From contig NC_090167.1 of the NCBI RefSeq assembly GCF_017916325.1, forward strand, positions 538,501 to 602,500: DNA of 64,000 bases, written 5' to 3'. The notes beneath the pieces are model-generated. The model was not told where the DNA came from. It did not search any database and saw nothing but the letters and a program-made list of their open reading frames with translations. The position numbers were made by a program, and so were the translations under genes. The DNA comes from Leishmania martiniquensis. Taxonomy: Eukaryota; Euglenozoa; Kinetoplastea; Trypanosomatida; Trypanosomatidae. Positions 48,290 through 58,853 of the stretch are shown one piece after another; the first letter of the stretch is position 1, and the number at the start of each line of letters is the position of its first letter.

Positions 48290-49700
48290 CGTGCCTGAGC
48301 ACACTCAGAGAGGCGAAGGAGACGTCCTACAACGCACGCACACAGGACGGCACATACACGAGCACAGGGCCGCAGCGACACAGTTGGTGGGGCGCTAAGA
48401 TACCCACCCAAGTTTGTTCTTCGGTGGATGGAGAGAGGGGGATTGCCGTCAGATCACGAAGCGTGAGAGAAAAAGACAACGGTGTAGCAAGGAACCCACA
48501 CCTGCGAGTCCATGGAGACGTTGAGCAGTAAAAAAGAAGAGGGTCGTTGTTATACGCAGCGCGTGGGGGCGTGCACGTGTCCGTAGGTGATCGACCACGA
48601 GCAAAGTGGGAGCGGGGCAGGAACAGAGAGAGAGGGTGCTCATTGAGAAGGACGATACAGCCGCACAAGCAGCAACACACCGAGAATGGTGCACAGGACG
48701 GCCTCCATTTTCCCCCTGGCCTTAAAGGACGAAGAGGAATGCGTAGGCTCTCCGATAAACGTCTACTTGATAGAATGAGTACTCACAACCACGCGCTTGT
48801 CAGAACTTCCGCGTGTCGCAGACACCCACAGCAGCGTTCCTTCGTGGAGACGAGCGTGAGGAAGAGGCAGAGCGGCATCCACGTGTGTCTTCACTTCTTC
48901 TGTTTTCGGCGCGCGAGGCCTCCACCATATAACGTAACCTGCCCTCCGCCATCGGCCAGCAGCAGGGCCAGTCGCATGGTGGAAAGCAGCCACACGCACG
49001 CATCACAGCAACGTGCCCGCTCAGCCACCTGAGCACCGGCTCTGCCCACCCGAACCCGAGCCAGCCACGCGCCGTCGCCGGCCCACCTCCCTCGTATTGC
49101 TCTACGTTTAGTAGGCCTTCGTTAACGGCTCAGCTGCCTCATGGTCGATTACGTCTCTCAGCAACCCCACGCAGCAACAGGAAAGGAAAAAAAAGAGGAC
49201 GAGGACAAGACGACTGCCACGAAAGCGGAACCGTTTCTCTTCTTTTTGTGCAAGTGCGTGAGTGTATGCAGAAGCCCCGATAATTCAGAGAGAGTGGAGC
49301 GCCAAGAGGAAGAGAGCGGGCCGACTGCAAGGCGGAAGTGAAACAGAGAGACAAACCCCCCTCCACACATATGCACACAAAGGGAGAGAGAGGGGCAGAC
49401 TATCAGCATGAATGAAAACGATCGGGCACCGTAGTGTGCAGGGCACTTGCCTCGCAAGAGCTGAATTACACACAAGCGAAAGAGGCGTGTGAAACGATGT
49501 GGCAGAGGAGCGGCGCAACAAAGCGGGTCGTTGTCGTGGGTGCAGAAGTGAATGGGCAGGCAAGCTGCTCTTGTAGGCACGAGCCTTCAGGTCGCCGCTC
49601 TGAATCAGCGAGCGTTCCTTGTATGCACGCTCGCGTGTGCCGATCGTGCGTAGCCCCCGTAGAAATTCTCAAAGTGGCTGCCACCACCCCAGACGCGGCA
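48290..49700. other. spacer left of the Fyv7-like gene
   Basis: About 1.4 kb without a firm gene, probably the leader of the small candidate gene and the 3' UTR of the Fyv7-like gene. Overlapping minus-strand frames of about 50-80 residues near 48760-49036 were examined, but none stands out. Confidence 0.6.
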
Positions 49701-50273
49701 TCACTGCTTGCCGATCTTTTGCAAAAGGGACTCTATACGGCTCGACATGACCGGCTGCCCTTTCTTCGTCTTCTTGGCAAAGAGTGCGTTGCGCGACTTT
49801 CGAGCTTGCACGCGCACTTTTTTCTCTTGCTCTCGCTCCTGGCGCGCCTTCTGCCGCTGCTCCTGCTCCTCCTGCCGCCTGTGCTGTGCCTCTTCCATCC
49901 CGCACACAGCGCTGTAGTGCTTCTGCTGCTTGTCAATGAGGTCGTTAACTGTTGTCGCCGCAAACTTGCGCTTCAGGTTATACTTGCGCTTCTTTTTCTC
50001 GTTGTTTGTGAGGCTCTGGTCATGGTCGATTTCTTCCAGAGCTCTGCTAAGGTTTTCGGAGGCCTGTTCGCGTGTGCGATCGTACGCCTCCAGTCGCTTC
50101 GACACAATGCCCTCCTCTTTGCAGAGTTTTCGATATGCCTCCATGCGGGCACGCTCCTCGTCCTTTTTTTTGCGCCCCTCCTCCAAGAATACTTGGCGGA
50201 CATTGTTCGAAAAGAAGGCCTGGCGCTCCGCCTTGAAGCCGTACACCTTACGGCGGTCTCGTCCCTCGCTCAT
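49701..50273 (-). CDS. Fyv7/TAP26-like rRNA-processing protein
   Basis: This 190-residue protein with an ATG at 50271-50273 is extremely rich in Lys, Arg, Glu and Gln and is predicted to be mostly long helix. It ends with KKTKKGQPVMSSRIESLLQK, the terminal signature of the rRNA-processing family that includes yeast Fyv7 and human CCDC59/TAP26: a basic run, then GQP, then a short amphipathic helix. Fyv7 acts in the nucleolus on early pre-rRNA cleavage for the small subunit. The length is typical of the family. The rest of the sequence is low in information, so the assignment depends on the tail and overall composition. Confidence 0.82.
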   Translation of the reverse strand: MSEGRDRRKVYGFKAERQAFFSNNVRQVFLEEGRKKKDEERARMEAYRKLCKEEGIVSKRLEAYDRTREQASENLSRALEEIDHDQSLTNNEKKKRKYNLKRKFAATTVNDLIDKQQKHYSAVCGMEEAQHRRQEEQEQRQKARQEREQEKKVRVQARKSRNALFAKKTKKGQPVMSSRIESLLQKIGKQ

Positions 50274-51319
50274 GTTTGTTTGGTGTCTTCCGTTTTACTT
50301 TTTAGCGGCGCTGATTAGCGATGCGGGACTACTGAATTCCCTCCCCAGCGGTGTTTCTGTGGCCTCGTTGGAGAGGAGAGGCCAGCGGAGGTGTTCTTGT
50401 ATGCGGGCACGCTTGGTGAGCGCGCAGCGTTGCATGCATCTGGAGGACGGAAGGAAGGGGCCTCTTTGGGGTCTGAGAACAACCCCAGATGGGCTGGTTA
50501 TAGGAGGGCGCATGATAGCATCGTCGCAAGAGACACCGAGACGCATCACGGAAAAGGACGCGACAAGCATTGGTGACAAAAACGCATGCAACGGGAGATG
50601 CGTTGCTCTGGTCACACATTTCATGATTCAGCCCACCCTGACAGAGGGAGTGGCTCGGGCGTGTGTCAGTGTAGTGAAAGAGTGTACACATGATTGGCGT
50701 TGTCATCCACTCCGTTTCTCTCTACCATCGCCACCCGCACACACACACAACCTCCATCACTCTCATTGCTTGCGGTTTTGTAGTGCGCGCTGGGAGCGAT
50801 GCGGTTGCCATGGAGCACTCTGCAGCGTGGGAAATGAATAAGGTGCGATAGGATCGACGAAGAAAAAGGCGAGCAGAAAGGGAAGTCACGCATGCATGCA
50901 TGACGGAACGGAGAGAGAAGGCACCACACGCAGGCTCACGTGTGAGAGAGGGAAGAACGTGTGTGTGAAGTGGAAAGGGAAGGGATGAGAAGAAGGGTAC
51001 AAGAAGAACAGCGTAGTAAGGAGCAACAGCGCCATTGAAAACAAAAACGCAAAGAGCCGCTTGCCGCTGTGTAAGTGATACACTGACACATAAACACACA
51101 CACACACACACTCACAAACATATGTGCACCCGAGGAATGGAACAAACCACGATTGAGGCTCTGGCAAGGCAATCGTGAGGAGAGTGCGGAAGAAGACGAG
51201 GGAGCCGTCATAATAATACCGGCACACGATTCGCGCTCTACATGAGTCCTAGAGAAATTGACTAGGTGACTAGCGTATAAGAAAGCGCTCTCATCTTTCT
51301 CTCGATGACACCTGCCGTG
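50274..51319. other. spacer between the Fyv7-like and doublecortin genes
   Basis: About 1 kb of leader and 3' UTR. A C/T-rich minus-strand tract lies near 50360-50398, and a (CA)n run at 51094-51111. No gene is seen. Confidence 0.65.
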
Positions 51320-52441
51320 CTAAGAGCACCACATTAGCTGGCGTGCGCTCTTGTACAAGAGCCAGAGAAGTGCGGTCGGTACAGTCTCCTTACGGTAGAA
51401 GCCGCCAGAGGGAAAGAGGAGGTAGTGGTGCTCCGCGATCAAGTCCTCCAGATCGCGAACCAGACATCCGTCGGGTGTGTAGAAGCAGTGAGGAGCGGGC
51501 TGGCAGCCGGTCAGCTTTGCCGCTTTCTCCAGTACATCTTCAAAGTAGCGGCACCGCCCTTGCACAAGGACGCGCGTCGGACGCCGAGCGCGAGATGCGA
51601 CGGTGCCACCAAGGCAAGGCCACACGTTGACCCAGAAACTGAGCGGCAGCGTCGCGGCGCTATTTCGATGACTCAGTTGCGCACAGGCTTGCGCGGATGG
51701 AGTGCGCGAAGAAGACAGCTGTCGAGTGGGGTTCACCTCGTTTGCTTGACGGTTCCGGCGAGCGATCGATGGCCCGTTGTGCCACTCACGTGCGCGCTCT
51801 CCCAGAGAGGTGAAGAGCGAATGCTCTTCCTCGGGCGAGCAGTGCAAGTGCCTCTTCTCTGGCGGCACCGTGAGGGCGTCGCATTGGTCAAAATCGCTAT
51901 CATGTCGAACGTCCGACCCGCCTTCGTCTACAAGGGATCTGAGGCGTGAGGGTGGCACGCAGAGAGAAGAGGTGCACGAAGGCACCGCCGTGTAGCGCCG
52001 TCTCGGCTGCGAAAATAGGTTGCCAAGGAGGCAGAAATGGTCTGGAGGTGAGGAGAATGCTCTTTGCACCCCGCACGCCTGTGCGGAAGCCGCGCGACGG
52101 GGGTCTCCAAATGCAGGAGTCCTCGCATGCGTGCCCTCGCTGCTGTGGGCGGAGACGTCCAAAGGGCCCGCACCTTCGTCGTCCGTCTCCGCGCAGGGTG
52201 GAGATATGAGAAAACGCCTAAGCGGCTCTCTGTTGTCCGTTGTGTCTGACAACGCCACTGCATCCAGCTTGGACAGAAGGAGGAGAACTCGTTGACGTTG
52301 CGTCTCTAATGCTCTTCCCTCCTCCGAGCACGTGCGCTCCGAGGCACCGATGGCAGCAAGTATGTTCTCGAGCGACTCGCGTAGCTCGGCGGTCGGTAGA
52401 GTTATCAGACCATCACAGCAAGCAGATGCGGAAGCGTCCAT
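51320..52441 (-). CDS. protein with a C-terminal doublecortin (DCX) domain
   Basis: The preferred start is the ATG at 52439-52441, giving 373 residues. The open frame continues upstream to 53626, but that part contains a clear pyrimidine tract and AG (about 52560-52620) and microsatellite translation, so it is treated as leader. Residues about 15-60 form a helix or coiled coil (LRESLENILAAIGAS, then ALETQRQRVLLLLSKLDA). A Ser/Arg-rich middle follows. Residues 289-352 match a doublecortin domain: TRVLVQGRCRYFEDVLEKAA, CFYTPDGCLVRDLEDL, HHYLLFPSGGFYRKE. DCX domains bind between tubulin protofilaments, so a cytoskeletal or flagellar role is likely. The true start is the least certain point. Confidence 0.75.
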   Translation of the reverse strand: MDASASACCDGLITLPTAELRESLENILAAIGASERTCSEEGRALETQRQRVLLLLSKLDAVALSDTTDNREPLRRFLISPPCAETDDEGAGPLDVSAHSSEGTHARTPAFGDPRRAASAQACGVQRAFSSPPDHFCLLGNLFSQPRRRYTAVPSCTSSLCVPPSRLRSLVDEGGSDVRHDSDFDQCDALTVPPEKRHLHCSPEEEHSLFTSLGERAREWHNGPSIARRNRQANEVNPTRQLSSSRTPSAQACAQLSHRNSAATLPLSFWVNVWPCLGGTVASRARRPTRVLVQGRCRYFEDVLEKAAKLTGCQPAPHCFYTPDGCLVRDLEDLIAEHHYLLFPSGGFYRKETVPTALLWLLYKSARQLMWCS

Positions 52442-54161
52442 CCTCTCGACAGTGGAATCAGTTGATTTCGTCGCGTGCCGGGAGGAAGACGCATGGCGAG
52501 CGAGGCGCAGCCTTCTGTCCCGCAACGCCGCGTGGTTTTCCCGTGAGACTGACACGCCAGTTTTGACGGAGAATTTCTCCGCCACGGCAGCTTTGTTACC
52601 GGTGTGATAGAGTGGAGGCGGTTGGTGACAGAAGGAAAAGAGGTGGGAAACAGAGCGAGTGCCCGCTGAAGACACTGACAAGGCCTCCTTGCCTCTGTCA
52701 GCGAAGTCAACGCAGTTGCCGAATAGCGCCAATGGGAATCCTAAGCAGCCACCAGGAGGAAGTGGACGCGCGTGTTCTCTTCTTCTTTCTGCGGATGCAT
52801 GTAGCAAGGGTCCCAATACGGCGTAATACAGCAGGACATACGAAGAGAGTCCTGTGCGCGACGGAGTTCGAACGAAAAAAGAGTGTGAAGGTGAAATGAT
52901 GGCTCCGACAAACATTTCTGCGGCGCAGTCATAAAAGTGCAGGCACCTGGGAGCACATGGCAGCGTCACAAACGCGGGGGAGGGGTCAAATGTCCATTCA
53001 CTATGGGTCACTTTACCGAAATGCACTCGCGCGTGAGCGTAGTGCCACCGCAAAGCGTCCCAGCGATATCCTTCAGCTCTCACTACCTTGTAGAACCACT
53101 CAGAAAAGCACTCACCGTTTCCTTTCACCGTCGACAATGCAGCGCCCTGTTGCCACATTGCCGCCTTGATCGTACCTACCGTCCAACGGGCCGGATGCGC
53201 AGGAAATAAATAGAAACCTGTGCACGTAGGTTCGCTGTTGGCGTGCGTGCGTGTGTGTAATTGTTTTTTTTTCTTCCTCTGGGACGTACCTGAGCCAGTG
53301 GGGAGCCGAAAACGAAAAATAGGAGGGTGGAGGGGGAGGAGGGTGCAGTCCCCCCCCCCACACACAGACACACCCCCACTCCCCCCACAATTTCCCCTCC
53401 ACCCCACCCCCTCACCTCTTCCCGTCTCCAAGTCAGAGAGGAAACACGGCAAAGACCAGGCGAAGGAGGGAGTGCCTTCGCACACGAGACGGCCGCAGCG
53501 CGTCGAGGAACAGCGGAAAGACAGAAAAGACGACAACCGTACCCATACAAACACACACACACATATATATATATGTGTGTGTGCGTAAATATATATATAT
53601 CGTTTGGAGAGAAGGAAGGTTTGCACGTAAGCAACAGAGTCCGAGTATCATGTCCGCGAAGGCATCATGCAGCTCGCAGCACATCTGGCGCCGGGTCAGC
53701 GCAGTGGGCGCGCGCGGCACTTCACGACGGAGGAGAAGCACACGCATGGAGACTCAGGGGTAAGCGGGTTCGCCGAGTACAGACCCGAGCTCACCCACGT
53801 ACAAGATGTGAGACGAGACAGCAAGAGGAAAGGGCGGTGAGAACGCAAACTAAGAGAGAACTGTTTAATAACAAATTGCGCGCGCATACAGAATAAGTGA
53901 CCTGAAGAGCTCGAGCCAATACGATGAACCGCTGAGGAGACGTGTGGAGAAAAAAATGGTGGCGGAGGCGAGAGTAGGGAAGGGGGACGAGGTCACATGT
54001 TCTGCGCGAACTGCGTCATTACCTTGCTAGCGTGTCCACGAGAGCCAACAGGGTGTGGGGCCCCCCAGTGCAGGATACGGAGTATCTCTTGTTATTTACC
54101 CGCGCCGCCGCCCCCTCCTCGATCCCTACAAGATCGTGTACGTATGCCTCTTTAGAACCTG
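52442..54161. other. spacer between the doublecortin and FtsH-like genes
   Basis: About 1.7 kb. It includes the probable leader of the doublecortin gene, a strand-asymmetric G-then-C block at 53318-53411, and a GT/TA microsatellite at 53550-53601. No separate gene is supported. Confidence 0.65.
53373..53411 (-). other. G-quadruplex-type motif on the transcribed-sense strand
   Basis: The plus strand has C runs of 5, 6, 4, 4 and 5 at 53373-53377, 53381-53386, 53394-53397, 53402-53405 and 53407-53411. The minus strand, the sense strand of the transcript, therefore carries five G runs separated by at most seven bases. This satisfies the usual four-tract quadruplex rule. A tenfold C run at 53350-53359 adds further potential. 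Confidence 0.55.
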
Positions 54162-56315
54162 TTAGGCCTTCAGCACCGGCCGCGCGCCGAGAATGCTGGC
54201 AATGTCCGCCTTGTCCAGCTCCTTTTTGCCTAGAAGCAGCTCTGCCAGCTTCTGGTGCTTTTCCTTATGGGCCAGCAGGGTCTTTTCGGTGTGCACGTAA
54301 GCCGACTCAACAAGCGCGCGGGCCTCGGCCTCCACCTTGGCGTGCAGATTTTCGGACCACGTCATCCACGCACGGCCATCATTCTTGTCATTCGGCTTGA
54401 AGGCGAGTTGGCCAATAGTCTTGGACATGCCGTACTTGAGGAGCTTCTCCATCGCCAAGCGTGTCGCACGCTGCAGGTCGTCCATGGCGCCGATGGAGAT
54501 GTCCTTCTCGAAGATTCGCTCGGCCGCGCGGCCGCCCATCAGCACACACAACTGTGAAAAAAGAAACTCGTCTGTCTGTGGCTCCATCGCCTCATCCTGC
54601 ACCTGCTGCGTGTACCCTCCGGCGCGTCCGCGGGGAATGATGGACAGCTTAATGACATCTTTTTGGAGCGGGTTCGTCCAGGCCATGATGCAGTGGCCCA
54701 CCTCGTGATAGGCGGTGCGATGCAGGGACTTGTCGCTCATGCGCTGCCGGTGCTTCTTGCCGATGAGGACGTCGTCAATGCTGTCCTGCAGCACTTCTAG
54801 TGACACCACATCTTTACCGTTTGTAGCCGCGCTCAGCGCGCCCTCGTTGACGATCGTAGAAATCTGCGCCGGGGTCACGCCAGGGGTACGGTCGGAGAGG
54901 ATGGCGGCGTACTCCTTGTTGCTCACGCCGAGGATCACCTTTATCATCTCTGGTTTGGCGTCCTCTGTCACCAGCGTTTTCGTCCCTGCATCCATCTTTT
55001 CTTCGCTGGACGGGGCAGCGGAAGCCGAAGGCTGCGTGGCACCGGTGCCTACCTCCTCGGCCTCCTGGCGCGTCTTGAAATACTGAACCTTTGGCTTGCA
55101 GTTCGGGTCGCCTGTGATGATGCGGTTCAGGTAAAATTCGAATAGCTCACAGCGCGCTTGCCGATCGGGCATGGGAATGTTCACTTTGCGGTCGAAACGG
55201 CCCTCGCGCAGAAGCGCCTTGTCGATCGCCTCCGGGTAGTTTGTGGCGGCAATCACCACAATCGCCTCCTTGCTCGTTAAGCCATCCAGTTCAGCGAGAA
55301 GCTGGTTGATGGTGCGGTTCTCCTCGCTGCTGCCGCCTCCGCCCATCGATCGGCCGCCCTGGTTGCGCGAGCCGATCGCGTCGATTTCGTCGATGAACAC
55401 GACGCAGGGGGCCGCCTTCTTCGCCTCCTGGAAAAGCTCACGAACGCGTTTTGGGCCGCTGCCGCCAAAAATCTCAATAAAGTCGGCGCCTGAGCAGCTG
55501 AAGAACGGCGTGCTCGCTTCGCCGGCCACGGCACGGGCCAGGAGCGTCTTTCCGGTACCAGGCTGCCCGGTCAGCAGACACCCTTTCGGCAGCCGTGCAC
55601 CGAGACGAGTGAATTTGGCGGGCTCCTTTAGGAAGTCGACATACTGCTTCAGGTCCTCCTTCGCTTCCGGGATGCCGATGACGTCCTTGAAGGTGGTCCC
55701 CTTTACCTCTGTGCGAAAATTCTTTGCTTTCATCGGGTTCATCATATCCATGAGCCCGCTCATCATGTTCGAGGAAGCTCCGCCACCATCCTTGCGCCCG
55801 GACGCGGCTGCTGCTCCGCTGACGCCCGCCATGGCACGCATGTACTTGTGCCGGAAGTACCAGATAGGGCCAACGAAGAAAGCCAGGTTCACGAAGAGCG
55901 GCACCGCCCAGCTGACGGCATTACCCCACACCGGACCAGATGGACGAACGACGCCATCGTGGAAGCCCTTGTAATAGTCCTCATCTTTGACAGGCGCCTG
56001 GTACGCTGGCGGCACTGGGGCAGAGAGCTGAGGCGTGTAGCTCGTGTACGGAGGGGGTGCCCTCTGCTGTGGCTCGTAGTTGTAGCCCGAAAATGCTGCC
56101 GACTGCGCAGTCGTGCTTGGCTGAGGCGCTGCGTACACGCTTTGCACATAGCCGCTGCTCGGGTGGCTGGGCGGTTGCTGAGAGGGTAATGGAGGTACTG
56201 GAAGGTGGCCTCCGTACCCCTGCTGGCCGTGCATCTGCTGCTGCTGCTGCTGCTGCTGAAGGCTGTACATTTGCTGGAATAGCGAAGCGCCTGGCGAAGT
56301 ACTGTTCTGGGCCAT
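54162..56315 (-). CDS. FtsH-family AAA metalloprotease (i-AAA/m-AAA-like)
   Basis: The 717-residue protein has its ATG at 56313-56315. Residues 1-110 are Gln/Pro/Tyr-rich, including an eight-residue polyglutamine run. One membrane segment spans about 130-153. The AAA module begins at about 205 (TFKDVIGIPEAKEDL) with Walker A GQPGTGKT (250-257), Walker B CVVFIDE (304-310) and the arginine-finger region LLREGRFDRKV (368-378). The zinc-protease motif HEVGH is at 537-541, and the third metal ligand is an Asp in GAMDDLQRAT (609-618). FtsH proteins are ATP-driven hexameric membrane proteases that remove damaged or surplus membrane proteins; eukaryotic ones act in mitochondria. One membrane span favours i-AAA-like topology. 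Oddities are a ~55-residue polar insertion (about 403-458) after the AAA core and a pore loop reading FGGSG where FVGxG is usual. Confidence 0.95.
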   Translation of the reverse strand: MAQNSTSPGASLFQQMYSLQQQQQQQQMHGQQGYGGHLPVPPLPSQQPPSHPSSGYVQSVYAAPQPSTTAQSAAFSGYNYEPQQRAPPPYTSYTPQLSAPVPPAYQAPVKDEDYYKGFHDGVVRPSGPVWGNAVSWAVPLFVNLAFFVGPIWYFRHKYMRAMAGVSGAAAASGRKDGGGASSNMMSGLMDMMNPMKAKNFRTEVKGTTFKDVIGIPEAKEDLKQYVDFLKEPAKFTRLGARLPKGCLLTGQPGTGKTLLARAVAGEASTPFFSCSGADFIEIFGGSGPKRVRELFQEAKKAAPCVVFIDEIDAIGSRNQGGRSMGGGGSSEENRTINQLLAELDGLTSKEAIVVIAATNYPEAIDKALLREGRFDRKVNIPMPDRQARCELFEFYLNRIITGDPNCKPKVQYFKTRQEAEEVGTGATQPSASAAPSSEEKMDAGTKTLVTEDAKPEMIKVILGVSNKEYAAILSDRTPGVTPAQISTIVNEGALSAATNGKDVVSLEVLQDSIDDVLIGKKHRQRMSDKSLHRTAYHEVGHCIMAWTNPLQKDVIKLSIIPRGRAGGYTQQVQDEAMEPQTDEFLFSQLCVLMGGRAAERIFEKDISIGAMDDLQRATRLAMEKLLKYGMSKTIGQLAFKPNDKNDGRAWMTWSENLHAKVEAEARALVESAYVHTEKTLLAHKEKHQKLAELLLGKKELDKADIASILGARPVLKA

Positions 56316-58073
56316 TGTGAGTCTTTCGTGGCCTGCTTAGAAATGCATGAATGCAGGTTCACTACTTGGGCGCGGAGGTTTGCCACAACCCACGCGGGCC
56401 CGCGGACAAAGGGCGGGTAGGCGGGCAGACAGTGCTGCGTACGTGTACGCCCGCACACAAAAGCGCACACAGACAACGGCCGCGAGCGTAAGGAAAAGAC
56501 AACGGCACTATAGGAAATGGCACCGAAGGAGACACCAGTGCACGACAGAGGACAGCGTCAAAAAGAGAGAAAAAGGGGGGAGGGGGAGAGAGAGGGTAAA
56601 CGATGCACACAGTACGGACTTTGGCCGTCACTCGGCGTGCGGTGCAGTCGGACGCTGTACAGATGTGTGCGTGCTTGTGGATGTGTGTGGCAAATGAAGT
56701 GAGGGGTAGCGAGACACGCCAGGGGCAATGGAGGAGAGCGAGAGGAGATGGAGGCACGCATACAGACCTGCAACAGGCTGGCGCCTAGTGGACGGCGAAG
56801 AGGCGTTAGAAGCAGTAGCCAGCAGCACCGGGCACAGAAAAGCGCAGTCGCTCAGACAGGACGAAATCTGTGACCACGAACGGTATAAAGAAAAGCGAGT
56901 ACGTTGTCTTTTGTGAGCGTGTTGAGATCAATGGCAGCGGCGTCGTGCGGCTCGATAGAGAAAGGACCGAAAGAAAGGGTACGGTGCACGAGGCACTCAA
57001 GACACATGCACAAAGGAACGAGCGACTTTCGGCACAACCGCCCGAGAAGATGCGTCGCGCTCTGTCGACTCCATCAAAGCCGCTCACATTTTGGCGGGCT
57101 CCCTGAGACGGACATCCAGAGCCTTGATGAAGGGTGGACTAGCTAGACCGCTAGATCAAAATGTCGGTCATACACTTTCCCCACGACACACAAGCGATAA
57201 GTGATTGCTACAGTGACCTTCATAAGCGCGGGTGCCACTCTTCTTTCGATAGGGCATGCGTGATCGAAATGAGCCTGAAAGAAATGCAATCGCTCTTTTC
57301 CTGTGAAACAACGAAAAGCTAAAGGAGCAGAAAAAGGCGCGCCAACGAGAGCTTTGTATATGCGGGTGCCGTACGTGCACAGAGAACAAGAAGGAAAGTG
57401 AGAGGGCGTGCGAGAAGTCGGAGCCCCCTGTCTCTTCCAGCGGCCTTCCTCGCCCAGCGGAGGCGATGCGACGGACAGGAGTGGGAAGCGAAGGGTTGGC
57501 AAGCGGGGCTGGCGCTCGAGACACGGGCACTGGAAGTAGCGGGAGAGGTCGCGCCTCACAGTCACGAAGGCCGCTGCCGAGCAAGATCAGCAACCCCGAG
57601 AAGCGCTGGGGGGCTGCCATGAACACAAAAAGACGCCGCCCCCCTCCCTCTGGGCAGGGGACAAAGAGAGCATGCAGACCCCCCACCGGCTCTCTCCCTC
57701 GCCCTCTCGCCAATCGCGCCGCGCCGCTAAAAGCCGCCCTGTGTGTCCTCCCCGAGATAGGCGCGGAGGGCGCAGAATAGAATGCAAACGAAAACACAAC
57801 AGCAAAACGCACTTCGCCGTTTGTGCACCGGCTCCGTCACCTGCGCTCGCCGGCGCCGTTGGGTGCAGAAAATCGAAAAAAGAGGAAGAGGGAAGAGGAG
57901 AAAGAAGGCGGAACGTCGACATCCGACGTCACGGCCGCAGGGCCGCCCTCGCCATCACGTAGAGATACTGTCTAGGTGAATTTAGCCCACGCGCCGCGAC
58001 TGCGGTGAGAGCTATTCCACTTTTGCCCTACCCAACGCAAAGTGAACCGAGAAGAAGCTCCGCCTCTCTCAGC
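56316..58073. other. spacer between the FtsH-like and 259-aa genes
   Basis: About 1.75 kb with no firm gene. It includes purine-rich tracts at about 56565-56600 and 57860-57910. Overlapping minus-strand frames at 56806-57087 and 57143-57812 look partly protein-like but lack a well-placed ATG and change character along their length, so they are left unannotated. Confidence 0.6.
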
Positions 58074-58853
58074 CTACGCGTGATACACTAGATCAGCGTA
58101 AGCGACAGTGGTGCCAAGCGCGTCATCTTCAACGCTGGCATCCATCGGCACCGGGGCGCATTGCCCTAGTGGCACCCTCGGTGGCGGAGACGACGGCATC
58201 CTCCCCCGGTCCTCGTAGGCGCTGAAATCCGAAAAACTTCCTGCCCTCGCGCGCACCGCAGATGACGCACCACTGACTGTATCGCGGTGTTGAAGGGCAC
58301 TCTCAAAGCGCTCGAAGGTCTCACGAAATTGCTGCTCTCGACGGGCTTCCGACACGCTTGTGACGACGCTAGCTGCACTGCTCAAGACGCTCTCTGGCTC
58401 CAGATTTCCCACACACGCGCGGTTACTGCGGGGTCCTATCAAGCGCCACTTGAGCGGAGTCGCTTGGTAATACTCTGTAACGAGCGGTACTCTCTCGTTT
58501 AGCTCCTGGCACTCCAGCACACGACGCTGCGTCCGCTCCTTCACGAAAAGGATTTGCAGCCGGTAGTGCACCAGCACAGGCCTCAACTGCGCCCGGATGG
58601 AGGTCTCCGTCTCACCGCGCCAGCGGATGGTGTGGACCTGGACCGAGTCATGGCCGGCCCCTTCCCGGAGTCGACGCACCGCAGCCATAACAGCGCTACT
58701 CTCCCCGGCCGTTTCTGCATCTCGTATGTGCAGAACTTCTAGGATGGGAATGAGGTGCGTGATGCGCCCCGGCTCCTTCACCGATGCCTCCTCATGCGCC
58801 ACGTGGAAGTGACCAAAGCAAGTTATCGTTGGCGGAGCGGTACTGGGACTCAT
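58074..58853 (-). CDS. hypothetical protein (259 aa)
   Basis: The start is the ATG at 58851-58853. A CCTCCCGCCCTTTTTC tract lies about 50 bases upstream and the first AG after it leaves a very short leader. The longer in-frame extension is therefore not used. Residues about 8-145 look globular with alternating strands and helices (TITCFGHFHVAH, HLIPILEVLHIRD, VQVHTIRWRGETE, VHYRLQILFVKERTQRR). The final 110 residues are Ser/Pro-rich with a short helix (ARREQQFRETFERFESAL). There is no membrane segment or catalytic motif. I do not recognise the family. Confidence 0.78.
   Translation of the reverse strand: MSPSTAPPTITCFGHFHVAHEEASVKEPGRITHLIPILEVLHIRDAETAGESSAVMAAVRRLREGAGHDSVQVHTIRWRGETETSIRAQLRPVLVHYRLQILFVKERTQRRVLECQELNERVPLVTEYYQATPLKWRLIGPRSNRACVGNLEPESVLSSAASVVTSVSEARREQQFRETFERFESALQHRDTVSGASSAVRARAGSFSDFSAYEDRGRMPSSPPPRVPLGQCAPVPMDASVEDDALGTTVAYADLVYHA

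Noticed and set aside
52442..53626. Upstream extension of the doublecortin protein to 768 residues
   Set aside because: It contains microsatellite translation and a probable splice acceptor; the protein-like part begins at the ATG at 52441.
56852..57007. 51-residue minus-strand frame with protein-like C-terminal half
   Set aside because: It is short, has a Cys-rich start and no clear acceptor. It cannot be told from chance without conservation data.
57143..57812. Two overlapping minus-strand frames of 140 and 214 residues
   Set aside because: They compete for the same DNA, begin without a good ATG context, and look like UTR in composition.
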